Shown piece after piece: positions 1 to 6,363 of a stretch of 6,363 nucleotides of DNA. Every line of letters starts with the position of its first letter. Within the stretch, counting starts at the first letter, position 1. Origin of the DNA: CAZUDI01 sp964618975 (GTDB taxonomy: Bacteria > Desulfobacterota > Desulfomonilia > UBA1062); the NCBI GenBank assembly GCA_964618975.1, contig CAZUDI010000103.1, positions 1 through 6,363 of the forward strand. The letters are read 5' to 3'. The notes under the pieces are model-generated. The model was not told where the DNA came from. It saw only the letters and a program-made list of their open reading frames with translations, and did not search any database. The position numbers and the translations under genes are program-made.

Positions 1-380
1 GCATCCTGCACCTGGCCCGGGACGGACAGGGTATACGTGGTCCCATAGGCGAGCCGGGCCGACGGGCTTAAAGTGAAGGTGCGCTCGTCTGTCGTGGTCA
101 CATCGACAGAGAGGCCTTCGGCGAGGGTAAAGGTGTAAGACGTGATGCCGGAGGTATACATGGCCTCGCTGAAGGTGACCGAGATGAGCGTATCGACCGG
201 TACCCCGCTGTCTCCGTCGACCGGCGACGTTGCGACGACCCGGGGGGCCGCATTCTCCGATCCGAGCAGGCTCTCGCCGCCCAACGGCATAAAATCACTG
301 CTGCTTCTCTCGCAGCCAGCGCCAAGCATCGCCATCAGTATCATCAGCCTTATCAACTGTGATATAGTAAAATTCCGCAT
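1..380 (-). CDS. Big_5 Ig-like lipoprotein, N-terminal part (truncated by window edge)
   Basis: This is the first 126 codons of a gene that runs off the left edge. The ATG at 378-380 has an AGGAG ribosome site 5 nt upstream. Residues 1-23 look like a lipoprotein signal: a hydrophobic stretch (about 9-21) ending LGAGC with Cys23. The lipobox is imperfect, with Leu at -4 and Gly at -3. Glu24 at +2 would favour outer-membrane sorting by the E. coli rule. A short Ser/Gly-rich linker follows. Residues 46-126 match the bacterial Ig-like Big_5 fold: APRVVATSPVDG, GVPVDTLISVTFSEAM, then LSPSARLAYGTTYTLSV and a closing V-Q-D. Big_5 domains occur in surface and adhesion-type proteins, often in tandem, so more domains may lie beyond the edge. 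It follows the flippase gene by 35 nt and is probably in the same operon. Its role in polysaccharide export or surface retention is unknown. Confidence 0.85.
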   Translation of the reverse strand, partial: MRNFTISQLIRLMILMAMLGAGCERSSSDFMPLGGESLLGSENAAPRVVATSPVDGDSGVPVDTLISVTFSEAMYTSGITSYTFTLAEGLSVDVTTTDERTFTLSPSARLAYGTTYTLSVPGQVQD

Positions 381-385
381 CGTTA

Positions 386-390
386 CTCCT
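386..390 (-). promoter_or_regulatory. Ribosome binding site of the Big_5 lipoprotein
   Basis: The minus strand reads AGGAG, then 5 nt, then the ATG at 378-380. This site fixes the lipoprotein start. It lies in the 35-nt gap after the flippase stop codon. Confidence 0.8.
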
Positions 391-415
391 TTCCCTTCCC
401 TGGCGGCCCGATATC

Positions 416-1894
416 TCATCGCATGAATCTCACCTTCTGCAGCATCATCCGGAAAGGTCCCTGCAGCACCTCATCCTGGCTCAGCACAAGGGCGTAATAG
501 GGTAAGATGCAGAAAAGGCCGGAAACTACCACCCACAAAGGGCTTAGATCTAAGCCCCACTTGCACCCGGCCAGCACACCACAAAAGGGCGCACAGGACA
601 GAAGTGTCCGCCACAGACACGCCATCACGAAAGGAAAATGCACGAGCCGCTGTGTATGCATCCAGAGGTAGAACAGCACGTAATAAAGCATGCCCGCGCC
701 CGTATAGAGGAACAGGGCCAGCCTCACATCCCCGACCAGGCCTCCGACAATCAGGGCCCCGGCACGCCCCCCAAAGAGGAGGGCATCCAGACACAGGTGC
801 GTGCCCTGGTGCTCATAGACACTGAAGAGGGTCATCAGGGGAGAGGAGATGAACTGGAAGAAGATCATCAGGCTCATAATCTGTACATACACCCCGGCCT
901 CGGCCCAGCGCTCGCCGAACACCACCACAAAGGCGTCCCTCCCGATCAGGGTCAGCACCAGCAGGGGAAACATCCCGAGGGTGACCAGACGCCTGAACAC
1001 GTCTTCCACCACCCGCGAGAGGTCCTTATCCCCCGCATGATCCTCGGAGGCCCTCTGATAAAACACCTGACCGATCGAGGTGCCGATGAAGGTCATGGGA
1101 ACGGAGAGGACCAGGCGCCCCAGGGCGAAAAAACCCACCACCACAGGGGAGAAATAAAAGGCCAAGATCCAGGTCGGCAGCTGACGCGAGGCGTTGTTGA
1201 ACAGGGCCGACCACAAGCTGACCAGGGGGAATTTCCTGTAACGCCGCATCCCGGAGACGATTCCCTTCCAGCTTATGCTGCGCCGGAAAAGCTTCCCGTC
1301 GTCGCGGGCAATCTGTCCCAACAGGACCGTGGTTGTCGTGAACTGTCCCAGGAGCGCCGCCAGAATCAGCATGCCTCCGCTTACCATCCCGGCAAAACCA
1401 AAGCCCACCCGCGCCGTGTTGCTGACCACCGACGAGGTCACCCGTGCAATCGAGAGGCGTCCGAAATGTTTGGTGCGAGAGTTCCAATAATTCAGGGCCA
1501 GGAAAAGCCCGTTTATCAGGATCGCCACCGGGATGAGCCACACATAGCGACTCAAGAGGGGGGCATTGAAAAATGTGACTAGCTTGTCCTGAAAAAAAAC
1601 AATGGCAAGACAGGTTACTACAGTGACAGCCACGACCGAGAAAAGACAGGCCCCCAGCAGATTGGCCGCTTCGGACGGGGTCTCGGGCAGCATGATGGCG
1701 AACTCATATCGCAGGCAAGCCAGGATGCCGATCAGGGCGGTAACTGAGAGAAAAATCGCGGAGATCCCCAGGGCCTCGGGGGCATAAAGCCGCGCCACGA
1801 TCGGCAGCACGGCTACGGTGAGGCCCTGCGAGAAAAGGCTCCCACTGAGAAGCTTCAGAACGTTTGTCAGGAAATTGTTTGCACTCTTGGCCAT
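416..1894 (-). CDS. Wzx-type flippase (MOP superfamily polysaccharide translocase)
   Basis: This 492-aa integral inner-membrane protein has about 12-14 hydrophobic segments across its whole length, the usual size for the RfbX/Wzx branch of the MOP superfamily. Such proteins flip undecaprenyl-diphosphate-linked repeat units from the cytoplasmic to the periplasmic face. Recognisable features are the N-terminal helix with a Gly-Ser-rich start (residues 10-35), the R-Y-E-F-A-I segment after TM2 (62-67), E-A-A-N-L-L (75-80) and a loop with Y-W-N-S-R (136-140) followed by a basic stretch. These are typical of the Polysacc_synt family. The basic tail ends VRFMR. The ATG at 1892-1894 is the only ATG in frame near the start. 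Its best ribosome site (GAGGA, 1909-1913) is unusually far away, 14 nt. The gene follows the co-polymerase/kinase and precedes the Big_5 lipoprotein. The substrate cannot be read from the sequence. Confidence 0.92.
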   Translation of the reverse strand: MAKSANNFLTNVLKLLSGSLFSQGLTVAVLPIVARLYAPEALGISAIFLSVTALIGILACLRYEFAIMLPETPSEAANLLGACLFSVVAVTVVTCLAIVFFQDKLVTFFNAPLLSRYVWLIPVAILINGLFLALNYWNSRTKHFGRLSIARVTSSVVSNTARVGFGFAGMVSGGMLILAALLGQFTTTTVLLGQIARDDGKLFRRSISWKGIVSGMRRYRKFPLVSLWSALFNNASRQLPTWILAFYFSPVVVGFFALGRLVLSVPMTFIGTSIGQVFYQRASEDHAGDKDLSRVVEDVFRRLVTLGMFPLLVLTLIGRDAFVVVFGERWAEAGVYVQIMSLMIFFQFISSPLMTLFSVYEHQGTHLCLDALLFGGRAGALIVGGLVGDVRLALFLYTGAGMLYYVLFYLWMHTQRLVHFPFVMACLWRTLLSCAPFCGVLAGCKWGLDLSPLWVVVSGLFCILPYYALVLSQDEVLQGPFRMMLQKVRFMR

Positions 1895-2001
1895 AAAGCC
1901 GATCGCTTTCCTCAGTGCTTGAAAAACATGGCGCTCATGTTCAGCAAGGCCGTTCCCTTTACACCCAAACCAAGGGAAGCCCCATCAAGGCGGCCCCTGC
2001 C
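1895..2001 (-). promoter_or_regulatory. Structured gap before the flippase gene (mini-ORF and two inverted repeats)
   Basis: This 107-nt gap between the kinase stop and the flippase start is not plain spacer. Read on the minus strand, it holds AGGGG, 8 nt, then an ATG opening an 8-codon frame MGLPLVWV with TAA (1959-1985). A 7-bp perfect inverted repeat (TTCCCTT 1953-1959 and AAGGGAA 1972-1978) overlaps that mini-ORF. A 6-bp perfect inverted repeat (AACATG 1925-1930 and CATGTT 1936-1941, 5-nt loop) follows, with possible imperfect extension to 1916-1946, ending just before the GAGGA of the flippase. The arrangement could modulate flippase translation, but chance is not excluded. No function is claimed. 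Confidence 0.3.
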
Positions 2002-4119
2002 TCAGTATGCCGTGTACCGGTGGGCCAGGGCCCCTCTGTTCAGCACGAAGCCAATGATATTGCGTCCGTCGAGGGCCTTGATGGCATCGGTAATCTGCGA
2101 ACGGTGTGTCCGGCCCGCCTCCACCACCACGATCACCCCATCGGCATACTGCGAAAGGATCAGCGAATCGGCCAGGCCGTTGAGCGGTGGGGAGTCGATG
2201 ATGACAAACCGGTCCGGATAACGCGCCTTGACCTCGCGCACCAGGTTTGCCATCTTGGGAGATCCCAGGGCCTCGGCCGAGTGCTCCACCCGCGCGTGTC
2301 CCGGCAAAAAGACCAGCTTGTTGATCCCGGGGCTGATGAAGAGGTCTTCAAGGGCGGTCCCGTTGAGGAGATAGTCCGATAATCCCGCCTGCGGGGAGAG
2401 ACCAAAATATTCATGCAGGGATGGCTTGCGCAGATCCGCATCCAGCAGCAAGACTGTGCTGGTGAGTTCCTTGGACAGACTGAGCGCCAGATTGGCCGCC
2501 GTCAGGCTCTTGCCCTCGCCCTGCATGGCGCTGGTGATGAGCACGGTATTGAGACCGTCCCGCCGAATGCGCTCCAGGATCTTGGCCTTGAGCACCCCGT
2601 ACTGGTCGGCGATATAATTCCCGCTGAAATATGACAGCAGCCTGTTCTGCCGGAAGACCTCCTCGTCCACCTCGACAACCCGGGTGCGGCTGTAGGTAAT
2701 CCTCTCCGTTAAGGCCTGCCCCTGGTCGAATCCCCGTCCCGCCGGGGCATCCGCTGCGACCGCGGGGATCACGGCCAGGACCTTCTGCCCGGTTATCTCA
2801 TCCAGGCTTGCTTCGGACCAGACAGACTGATCGCTCAACTCCCTGGCCACCGCAGCAGACAAGCCCGCGCCCAAGGCGATTCCCAGTCCGATCAGGACGA
2901 TGAGCATTCTCTTGGGGCCGTAGGGGGCGTTCGGATACCCGGCCGGTTCGAGGAGGTTGAACATCTGTCCGGTCTCTTCGGCCTCAAGCGAGAGCGCCCT
3001 GACCTCGGCACCCCGCTCGTTGAGCTTGCGCAACTCGGTGCGGGCATTCTCATAATCCCGCAACAAAAGCCTGTATTCGCCTTCAATCTGGGCCGCTTTT
3101 TGGATGCGTTCCAGGTAGGTTTCCAACTCGGCCTGGGTTTGAGCCTTTTGCCTTTCCAGACGTTTCAGCTCGGCATTGAGTGAGCGAAGCTGCGCCTCAA
3201 GCACCGGATCCCTGGTCGTGCTGCCCCCCTTCTGCAACTCCTTTTCCATCTTCTGAATGGAGCTCTTGAGGGCGATGATATCCGGATGCCGGGGAGAGAG
3301 CACCCCTTCCTTGGCCGCCAACTCGGTCTTGAGTTTGGTGAGGGCCTGCATATCGGGATTCAGTTTCACCTGCGCCAAGGCCTTCTGCTCCTTGAGCTTC
3401 TTGATATCTGTCTCGGTACGGGAAATCTCCTGCCCCAGGAGACCGGCCATCTCCCGGTGCACGACAACCTTCTCGGGCAGGTATGCGGCGTGCCTCTCAC
3501 GGAAGGCATTGACACGTTCTTCCAGCTCCTGCACCTGCCGTCCCTTGACCTGGAGCTCACCCTCGATGAAGGCCGCCGTACTCTGGGCCTCTCGCGTTCG
3601 GTTCTTTGAATTCTGCTCGAGATACAAGGAGGTAAGCTCGGTCGTCACCGCATGGACCTTCCCCGGCTCTGCCCCTGTATACGCAAGGGCAAAGCCGATG
3701 GTCGCCAGACCGGGCAGGCCCGTACGGGGATTGAGTACATCCGTGGTAATCATCTTCAACTCAATGTTTTTCCTCAATTTTACTATTGCACTGTCGGGGA
3801 TCTCCCCGGACACCTTGCGCAGGTCGGGATAGAGTCCATGACGCAGGATCAGATCCTTGAGTCGATCCTTACTCATTACCTGCTGTGTAATATTCTCGAT
3901 GGTCATCTCCACGACTTCGGGTACCCCGGTGCGGACATACTCCTTTTCCACCTGCTGGTTTTCTATCAGGATGACCGCCTCGGAGCGGTATACCGAGGGC
4001 AAGAGGCAGGCCACCACAATGGCCCCCAGGGTGATCGTCACCAGGGGGACGAGCAGGTAGTACTTCCGGCGCGACAAAAAGCCTCTGATATCGAAGGATG
4101 GCTGGGCCTGGTTGCTCAT
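2002..4119 (-). CDS. Fused polysaccharide co-polymerase and BY-type tyrosine kinase (Wzc-like)
   Basis: This 705-aa inner-membrane protein joins a Wzz-type chain-length domain to a cytoplasmic BY-kinase. In order: a short cytoplasmic N-terminus; TM1 (about 21-40); a Wzz domain (about 41-130); a long periplasmic region that looks coiled-coil from about 180 to 380, rich in Lys, Glu, Leu and Gln; a proline-bearing segment (about 389-403) and TM2 (405-426); a linker; then the kinase from about 500. Walker A is MQGEGKS (532-538), Walker A' is VLLLDAD (556-562) and Walker B is FVIIDSPP (638-645). Members of this family autophosphorylate and regulate polymer length and export with the Wza-type protein. 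Two features are unusual. The C-terminal tail has only Tyr702 and Tyr705, and the usual ExxRxxR segment before Walker A is altered (D505, G508, K511). The ATG at 4117-4119 has AGGAG 10 nt upstream. Confidence 0.93.
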   Translation of the reverse strand: MSNQAQPSFDIRGFLSRRKYYLLVPLVTITLGAIVVACLLPSVYRSEAVILIENQQVEKEYVRTGVPEVVEMTIENITQQVMSKDRLKDLILRHGLYPDLRKVSGEIPDSAIVKLRKNIELKMITTDVLNPRTGLPGLATIGFALAYTGAEPGKVHAVTTELTSLYLEQNSKNRTREAQSTAAFIEGELQVKGRQVQELEERVNAFRERHAAYLPEKVVVHREMAGLLGQEISRTETDIKKLKEQKALAQVKLNPDMQALTKLKTELAAKEGVLSPRHPDIIALKSSIQKMEKELQKGGSTTRDPVLEAQLRSLNAELKRLERQKAQTQAELETYLERIQKAAQIEGEYRLLLRDYENARTELRKLNERGAEVRALSLEAEETGQMFNLLEPAGYPNAPYGPKRMLIVLIGLGIALGAGLSAAVARELSDQSVWSEASLDEITGQKVLAVIPAVAADAPAGRGFDQGQALTERITYSRTRVVEVDEEVFRQNRLLSYFSGNYIADQYGVLKAKILERIRRDGLNTVLITSAMQGEGKSLTAANLALSLSKELTSTVLLLDADLRKPSLHEYFGLSPQAGLSDYLLNGTALEDLFISPGINKLVFLPGHARVEHSAEALGSPKMANLVREVKARYPDRFVIIDSPPLNGLADSLILSQYADGVIVVVEAGRTHRSQITDAIKALDGRNIIGFVLNRGALAHRYTAY

Positions 4120-4129
4120 AGCATCTCAA

Positions 4130-4134
4130 CTCCT
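4130..4134 (-). promoter_or_regulatory. Ribosome binding site of the co-polymerase/kinase gene
   Basis: AGGAG on the minus strand lies 10 nt before the ATG at 4117-4119, slightly long but usable. A closer ATG in the spacer is followed at once by CTA TGA, so it cannot start this gene. Confidence 0.6.
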
Positions 4135-4153
4135 ATCATGGTTTCCTTTTGCG

Positions 4154-4180
4154 GACAGACGGAGCAGTGGTACGTCTGTC
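4154..4180 (-). promoter_or_regulatory. Hairpin in the leader of the co-polymerase/kinase gene
   Basis: A perfect 8-bp inverted repeat (GACAGACG at 4154-4161, CGTCTGTC at 4173-4180, 11-nt loop) sits in the 118-nt gap between the barrel stop (4238) and the kinase start (4119). On the minus strand it is followed by CGCAAAAGG rather than a T-run, so it is not a standard intrinsic terminator. A weaker CCCC/GGGG pair (4193-4196 and 4204-4207) lies just upstream in the transcript. The hairpin may affect mRNA processing or relative expression of the flanking genes. Confidence 0.4.
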
Positions 4181-4237
4181 ACCCCTCGTTGCCCCCTTTA
4201 ATCGGGGAATTTCAGAACTAATCCTCAACTCGCAAAC

Positions 4238-5614
4238 CTACATCACCTTTTCCCAGGCGAACCTGAGGTTCAGGGAAAGCACATGCCGGCGGGTGGTTGT
4301 CTGCAGGTGATGGTCGCGCAGGAGTCGGTAGTGATAGCCGAGACCGGCCTCCAGCCGCTCCCCCAGACGATAGGTGCCCCCGAGGGTGACGGTTGAGGTT
4401 GTCTGGTCCGTCAACAGGTAATCGCTCTTGGAGCGCGACCTCCCCCATGACCCGCGCACCTCCCCGCGCAGGACCTCGGTGAAGGCATAGTCGACCTCAC
4501 AACGGGCGCTCAGGCGCTCGACAGAGGCATCCCGCCCGGAGGGGACGATGTTCTTTCTGACCTCGAAAGACAGCCCTCCGCGCTCGAAGAGGCGCTCCAG
4601 GGTTACATAACCGATCTGCACACGGTAGCTTTCCGAGAAGACGAGCCCCTGCACCGGGCGGGTGACGGCCAGGAACGGCGCGTACTCGAAGGTCGTCTCC
4701 CGCATACCCCAACGGACGTTCAGCTTCCACCTCGGGTCCAAGGCGAGGTCGAAGCCCGTGAGCAGTCCGTAATTATCCACGGTTCCGGCCGGACGCACCG
4801 CCAGGCGGTAGCCCCGCGGGTCGTCATAGACGTAGAGGATATCATTGGAATAGTCGGCGATACTGTACCCGCCGTCGATAAAAAAGATCACACGCTGCGA
4901 AAAGATGGCATGCCCGAGCTCGACCAGGGCCTCCCCCAGATCGTAGTCCAGGTACTCAGGGTCGTCATAGAGGGCCTTCTGATAAGCACCCGAGAGCCGG
5001 AGGAGATAGAGCTCGCTCAGCCACCAGCTCATTTTGGGCGCCACCCGCAGGACGTCCCGGTCGTTGCGGCTGTACACCAGACCGGTCTCCTCGAGCTCCT
5101 GCTCCAGCGATGAATCCTTGCGGAACAGACCCTCCAACCCCAGGCGCATGCGCCGGGTGGGTGTGAATTCACCCTCGAGACCGTAGACCTGCTCCGTCTC
5201 GTTGAAGCGCTGCTTGTTGGCATAGCGGTTGATGTCCACCTGTCCATCGATCTTCAGCGAGCTTCTCTCGGTCTGGCGCGTCAGCATCACCGACGGTGAA
5301 AGGGTCGTGAAGGAGTCCTGCACCGCATGGGTGGAGGTGAAGCTGATATTGGAATCGTAGCCTTCCTGCACCCTGAGAGCGGGAGAAAATTTCAGCTCCG
5401 CCGCCATACCCGGCAGGGGCGTCCCCAGGAGCAGCACCAGGACCACCAGCCACCCGGACAGGCAAACGACCACGAATGGTTGAAGACTATCCCGTAAATC
5501 TCCATGGCCCCTTTGTCGAGAGAGCATCCCCTGCGGGATCAGGGCCCTGAGATGACACCGCACGCGATGTCTCCAAGCGTATGGCATCTGCCTTGTGTAT
5601 CTCTTATCAATCAT
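4238..5614 (-). CDS. Outer-membrane beta-barrel protein of a polysaccharide export locus
   Basis: With the ATG at 5612-5614 the product is 458 aa. A hydrophobic segment (about 47-68, VVVCLSGWLVVLVLLL core) ends PGMAA before ELKFSP, a plausible signal-peptidase I site near residue 72. The mature part is a run of about 18 short amphipathic beta-strands with polar turns and many aromatic girdle residues, for example LRVQEGYDSN near the start, FFIDGGYSIADY mid-way and HVLSLNLRFAW near the end. This matches uncharacterised barrels of polysaccharide and PEP-CTERM loci (BBP2-like or TIGR03016-like by style). Lying between a short Wza-like protein and the co-polymerase, it is a good candidate for the outer-membrane exit pore. 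The start is uncertain. In-frame alternatives are ATG 5587, ATG 5527 (43-residue signal) and TTG 5725, which would overlap the upstream gene and give an implausibly long leader. None except the TTG has a well-spaced ribosome site. Confidence 0.8.
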   Translation of the reverse strand: MIDKRYTRQMPYAWRHRVRCHLRALIPQGMLSRQRGHGDLRDSLQPFVVVCLSGWLVVLVLLLGTPLPGMAAELKFSPALRVQEGYDSNISFTSTHAVQDSFTTLSPSVMLTRQTERSSLKIDGQVDINRYANKQRFNETEQVYGLEGEFTPTRRMRLGLEGLFRKDSSLEQELEETGLVYSRNDRDVLRVAPKMSWWLSELYLLRLSGAYQKALYDDPEYLDYDLGEALVELGHAIFSQRVIFFIDGGYSIADYSNDILYVYDDPRGYRLAVRPAGTVDNYGLLTGFDLALDPRWKLNVRWGMRETTFEYAPFLAVTRPVQGLVFSESYRVQIGYVTLERLFERGGLSFEVRKNIVPSGRDASVERLSARCEVDYAFTEVLRGEVRGSWGRSRSKSDYLLTDQTTSTVTLGGTYRLGERLEAGLGYHYRLLRDHHLQTTTRRHVLSLNLRFAWEKVM

Positions 5615-5711
5615 AGAGCCAGACTTGAGGCCTCGATCCGGCCGCCGGGGAGTTTCCCGTCCCTTTTCGTCCCGGCTTGAGGACCTTTGGCATCCAGGGC
5701 CACGCGCCACC

Positions 5712-6305
5712 CTAGCGCACGACAATCACATCTCCATCCCTGAGCCAGATGTTCTGCTCGATGTTCTCGCCCTTCTTCACCTCACTGTAGTTGAAGCGGA
5801 TCACCTCCTGCGCGGCCTGCTGGGATTCGCGCAACACCAGGATGTCGTTCTCGTTGGCAAAAGGCGTCAGTCCGCCCGCCATGGCCAGCGCCTGCATGAC
5901 GTTCGTCCGGCGCCCCAGAGGGCTTGCCCCGGGTTTGTTGACCTTACCCACCACAAAAACCTTCATGCCGTTGACCTGCAGCACCATCACGGTGACGACG
6001 GCATCCGGAACATAGTCGCTGATGCGACGACGGATCTCCTCCCGCAGCCACTGGACGCTGTGCCCCCCGGCCGGAACTTCACCGATGAGCGGAAAGGAGA
6101 TCTTGCCGTCGGGGCGCACGATGACCTTCTTGGTGAGGTCATCGTCCCTCCAGACCGAGATCTCTAGGATATCCTCAGGCCCAATCAGGTAAGCGTCACC
6201 GGTCTCGTCCTGGCCATATACTGGCGGGTTGAGGAAAAGCATCATCAGCATAAAGGCGCCGATACACACGGACATCCTCCCAGGGTTCCAGGGTTGGTCG
6301 AACAT
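5712..6305 (-). CDS. Short Wza-like polysaccharide export protein (Poly_export + SLBB)
   Basis: This 197-aa exported protein starts at the ATG at 6303-6305, which has GGAGGA exactly 6 nt upstream. A TTG at 6309-6311 is in frame but abuts that site, so it is rejected. Residues 1-31 form a signal peptide with a hydrophobic core (about 12-28) ending VYGQ. There is no Cys after the core, so it is probably not a lipoprotein. The Poly_export domain spans about 38-112: Y-L-I-G-P-E-D (39-45), ISVW (49-52), VRPDGKISFPLIGEV (63-77). An SLBB domain follows (about 115-165) with GKVNKPG (120-126). The closing L-R-D-G-D-V-I-V-V (188-196) is characteristic of short export proteins in PEP-CTERM-type EPS loci. 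E. coli Wza is about 380 aa and has a C-terminal membrane-spanning helix; this protein lacks it, so another protein must cross the outer membrane. Confidence 0.93.
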   Translation of the reverse strand: MFDQPWNPGRMSVCIGAFMLMMLFLNPPVYGQDETGDAYLIGPEDILEISVWRDDDLTKKVIVRPDGKISFPLIGEVPAGGHSVQWLREEIRRRISDYVPDAVVTVMVLQVNGMKVFVVGKVNKPGASPLGRRTNVMQALAMAGGLTPFANENDILVLRESQQAAQEVIRFNYSEVKKGENIEQNIWLRDGDVIVVR

Positions 6306-6311
6306 AAGCAA

Positions 6312-6317
6312 TCCTCC
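6312..6317 (-). promoter_or_regulatory. Strong ribosome binding site of the export protein gene
   Basis: GGAGGA on the minus strand lies 6 nt before the ATG at 6303-6305, an ideal spacing. It decides the start in favour of this ATG over the TTG at 6309-6311. In the 46 nt beyond it to the window edge I see no convincing promoter. A TAG at 6342-6344 could end an upstream gene, but too little is visible to say. Confidence 0.8.
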
Positions 6318-6363
6318 GGCAGGAAACTTGACAAGGCTCCGCTATGCCTGGTGAATCCTTGAG

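Noticed and set aside
98..325. Minus-strand open frame of 75 codons at the left end
   Set aside because: It is a different frame of the Big_5 lipoprotein. The frame starting at 380 has a ribosome site, a signal sequence and a domain; this Arg/Ser-rich one has none.
638..1582. Plus-strand open frame of 314 codons opposite the flippase gene
   Set aside because: It is the complement of a hydrophobic, GC-rich gene. The product is extremely rich in His, Gln, Pro, Glu and Gly with no recognisable domain, as expected of an antisense shadow.
1925..1946. Intrinsic terminator before the flippase gene
   Set aside because: The stem is short and AT-rich (AACATG/CATGTT), and the T-run is only five bases and overlaps the stem. 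A terminator here would also cut an evident operon.
3257..3832. Plus-strand open frame of 191 codons opposite the coiled-coil region of the kinase
   Set aside because: The minus-strand product has clear Wzz and kinase features through this region. The antisense product has no motifs and is Ser/Arg-rich, typical of a shadow.
5600..5625. Possible sigma-54 promoter (TGGC...TTGAT) near the barrel start
   Set aside because: The invariant GC of the -12 element is GA here, so the match fails at an essential position.
5595..6167. Plus-strand open frame of 190 codons opposite the export protein and barrel start
   Set aside because: It overlaps the unambiguous Poly_export/SLBB gene in antisense and shows no domain or ribosome site.
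6327..6355. Plus-strand TTGACA (6328-6333), read as a possible -35 box pointing out of the window
   Set aside because: The hexamer 17 nt downstream (GTGAAT) is a poor -10 box, and the -35 match lies in a small palindrome (CTTGACAAG) that could arise by chance.

Overview
The window is a fragment of an exopolysaccharide (EPS/capsule-type) export locus from a GC-rich Gram-negative bacterium. The Gram-negative call rests on an outer-membrane beta-barrel, a probable lipoprotein and a periplasmic polysaccharide export protein. The protein styles resemble those in Desulfuromonadales-like or other deltaproteobacterial EPS clusters, including PEP-CTERM/XrtA-type loci. That taxonomic guess is an inference from style, not proof.

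All five genes lie on the minus strand, so they are read from right to left. In transcription order they are: (1) a short Wza-like polysaccharide export protein (Poly_export + SLBB), 5712-6305; (2) a signal-peptide-bearing outer-membrane beta-barrel of about 18 strands, stop at 4238 and start uncertain (5614 used); (3) a fused Wzz-type chain-length regulator and BY-type tyrosine kinase of 705 aa, 2002-4119; (4) a Wzx-type flippase of the MOP superfamily, 416-1894; (5) the first 126 residues of a Big_5 (Ig-like) lipoprotein, 1-380, cut by the left window edge. Gaps between genes are about 97, 118, 107 and 35 nt, consistent with one co-directional operon. No convincing internal promoter or terminator was seen.

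The genes form a coherent export chain. Wzx flips lipid-linked repeat units across the inner membrane. The co-polymerase/kinase controls chain length and couples to export through the periplasm. The short export protein and the barrel together would provide the periplasmic and outer-membrane exit. The export protein is too short to span the outer membrane like E. coli Wza, and the barrel next door is the obvious candidate for the missing pore. No glycosyltransferase, Wzy polymerase, initiating sugar transferase or exosortase is inside the window, so the polymer and the exact pathway class cannot be named.

I see no CRISPR array, tRNA, rRNA, insertion sequence or phage feature. No wholly new system is evident. 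The points most worth a second look are the export-protein/barrel pairing, the altered kinase motifs, the structured 107-nt and 118-nt gaps, and the Ig-like lipoprotein following the flippase.
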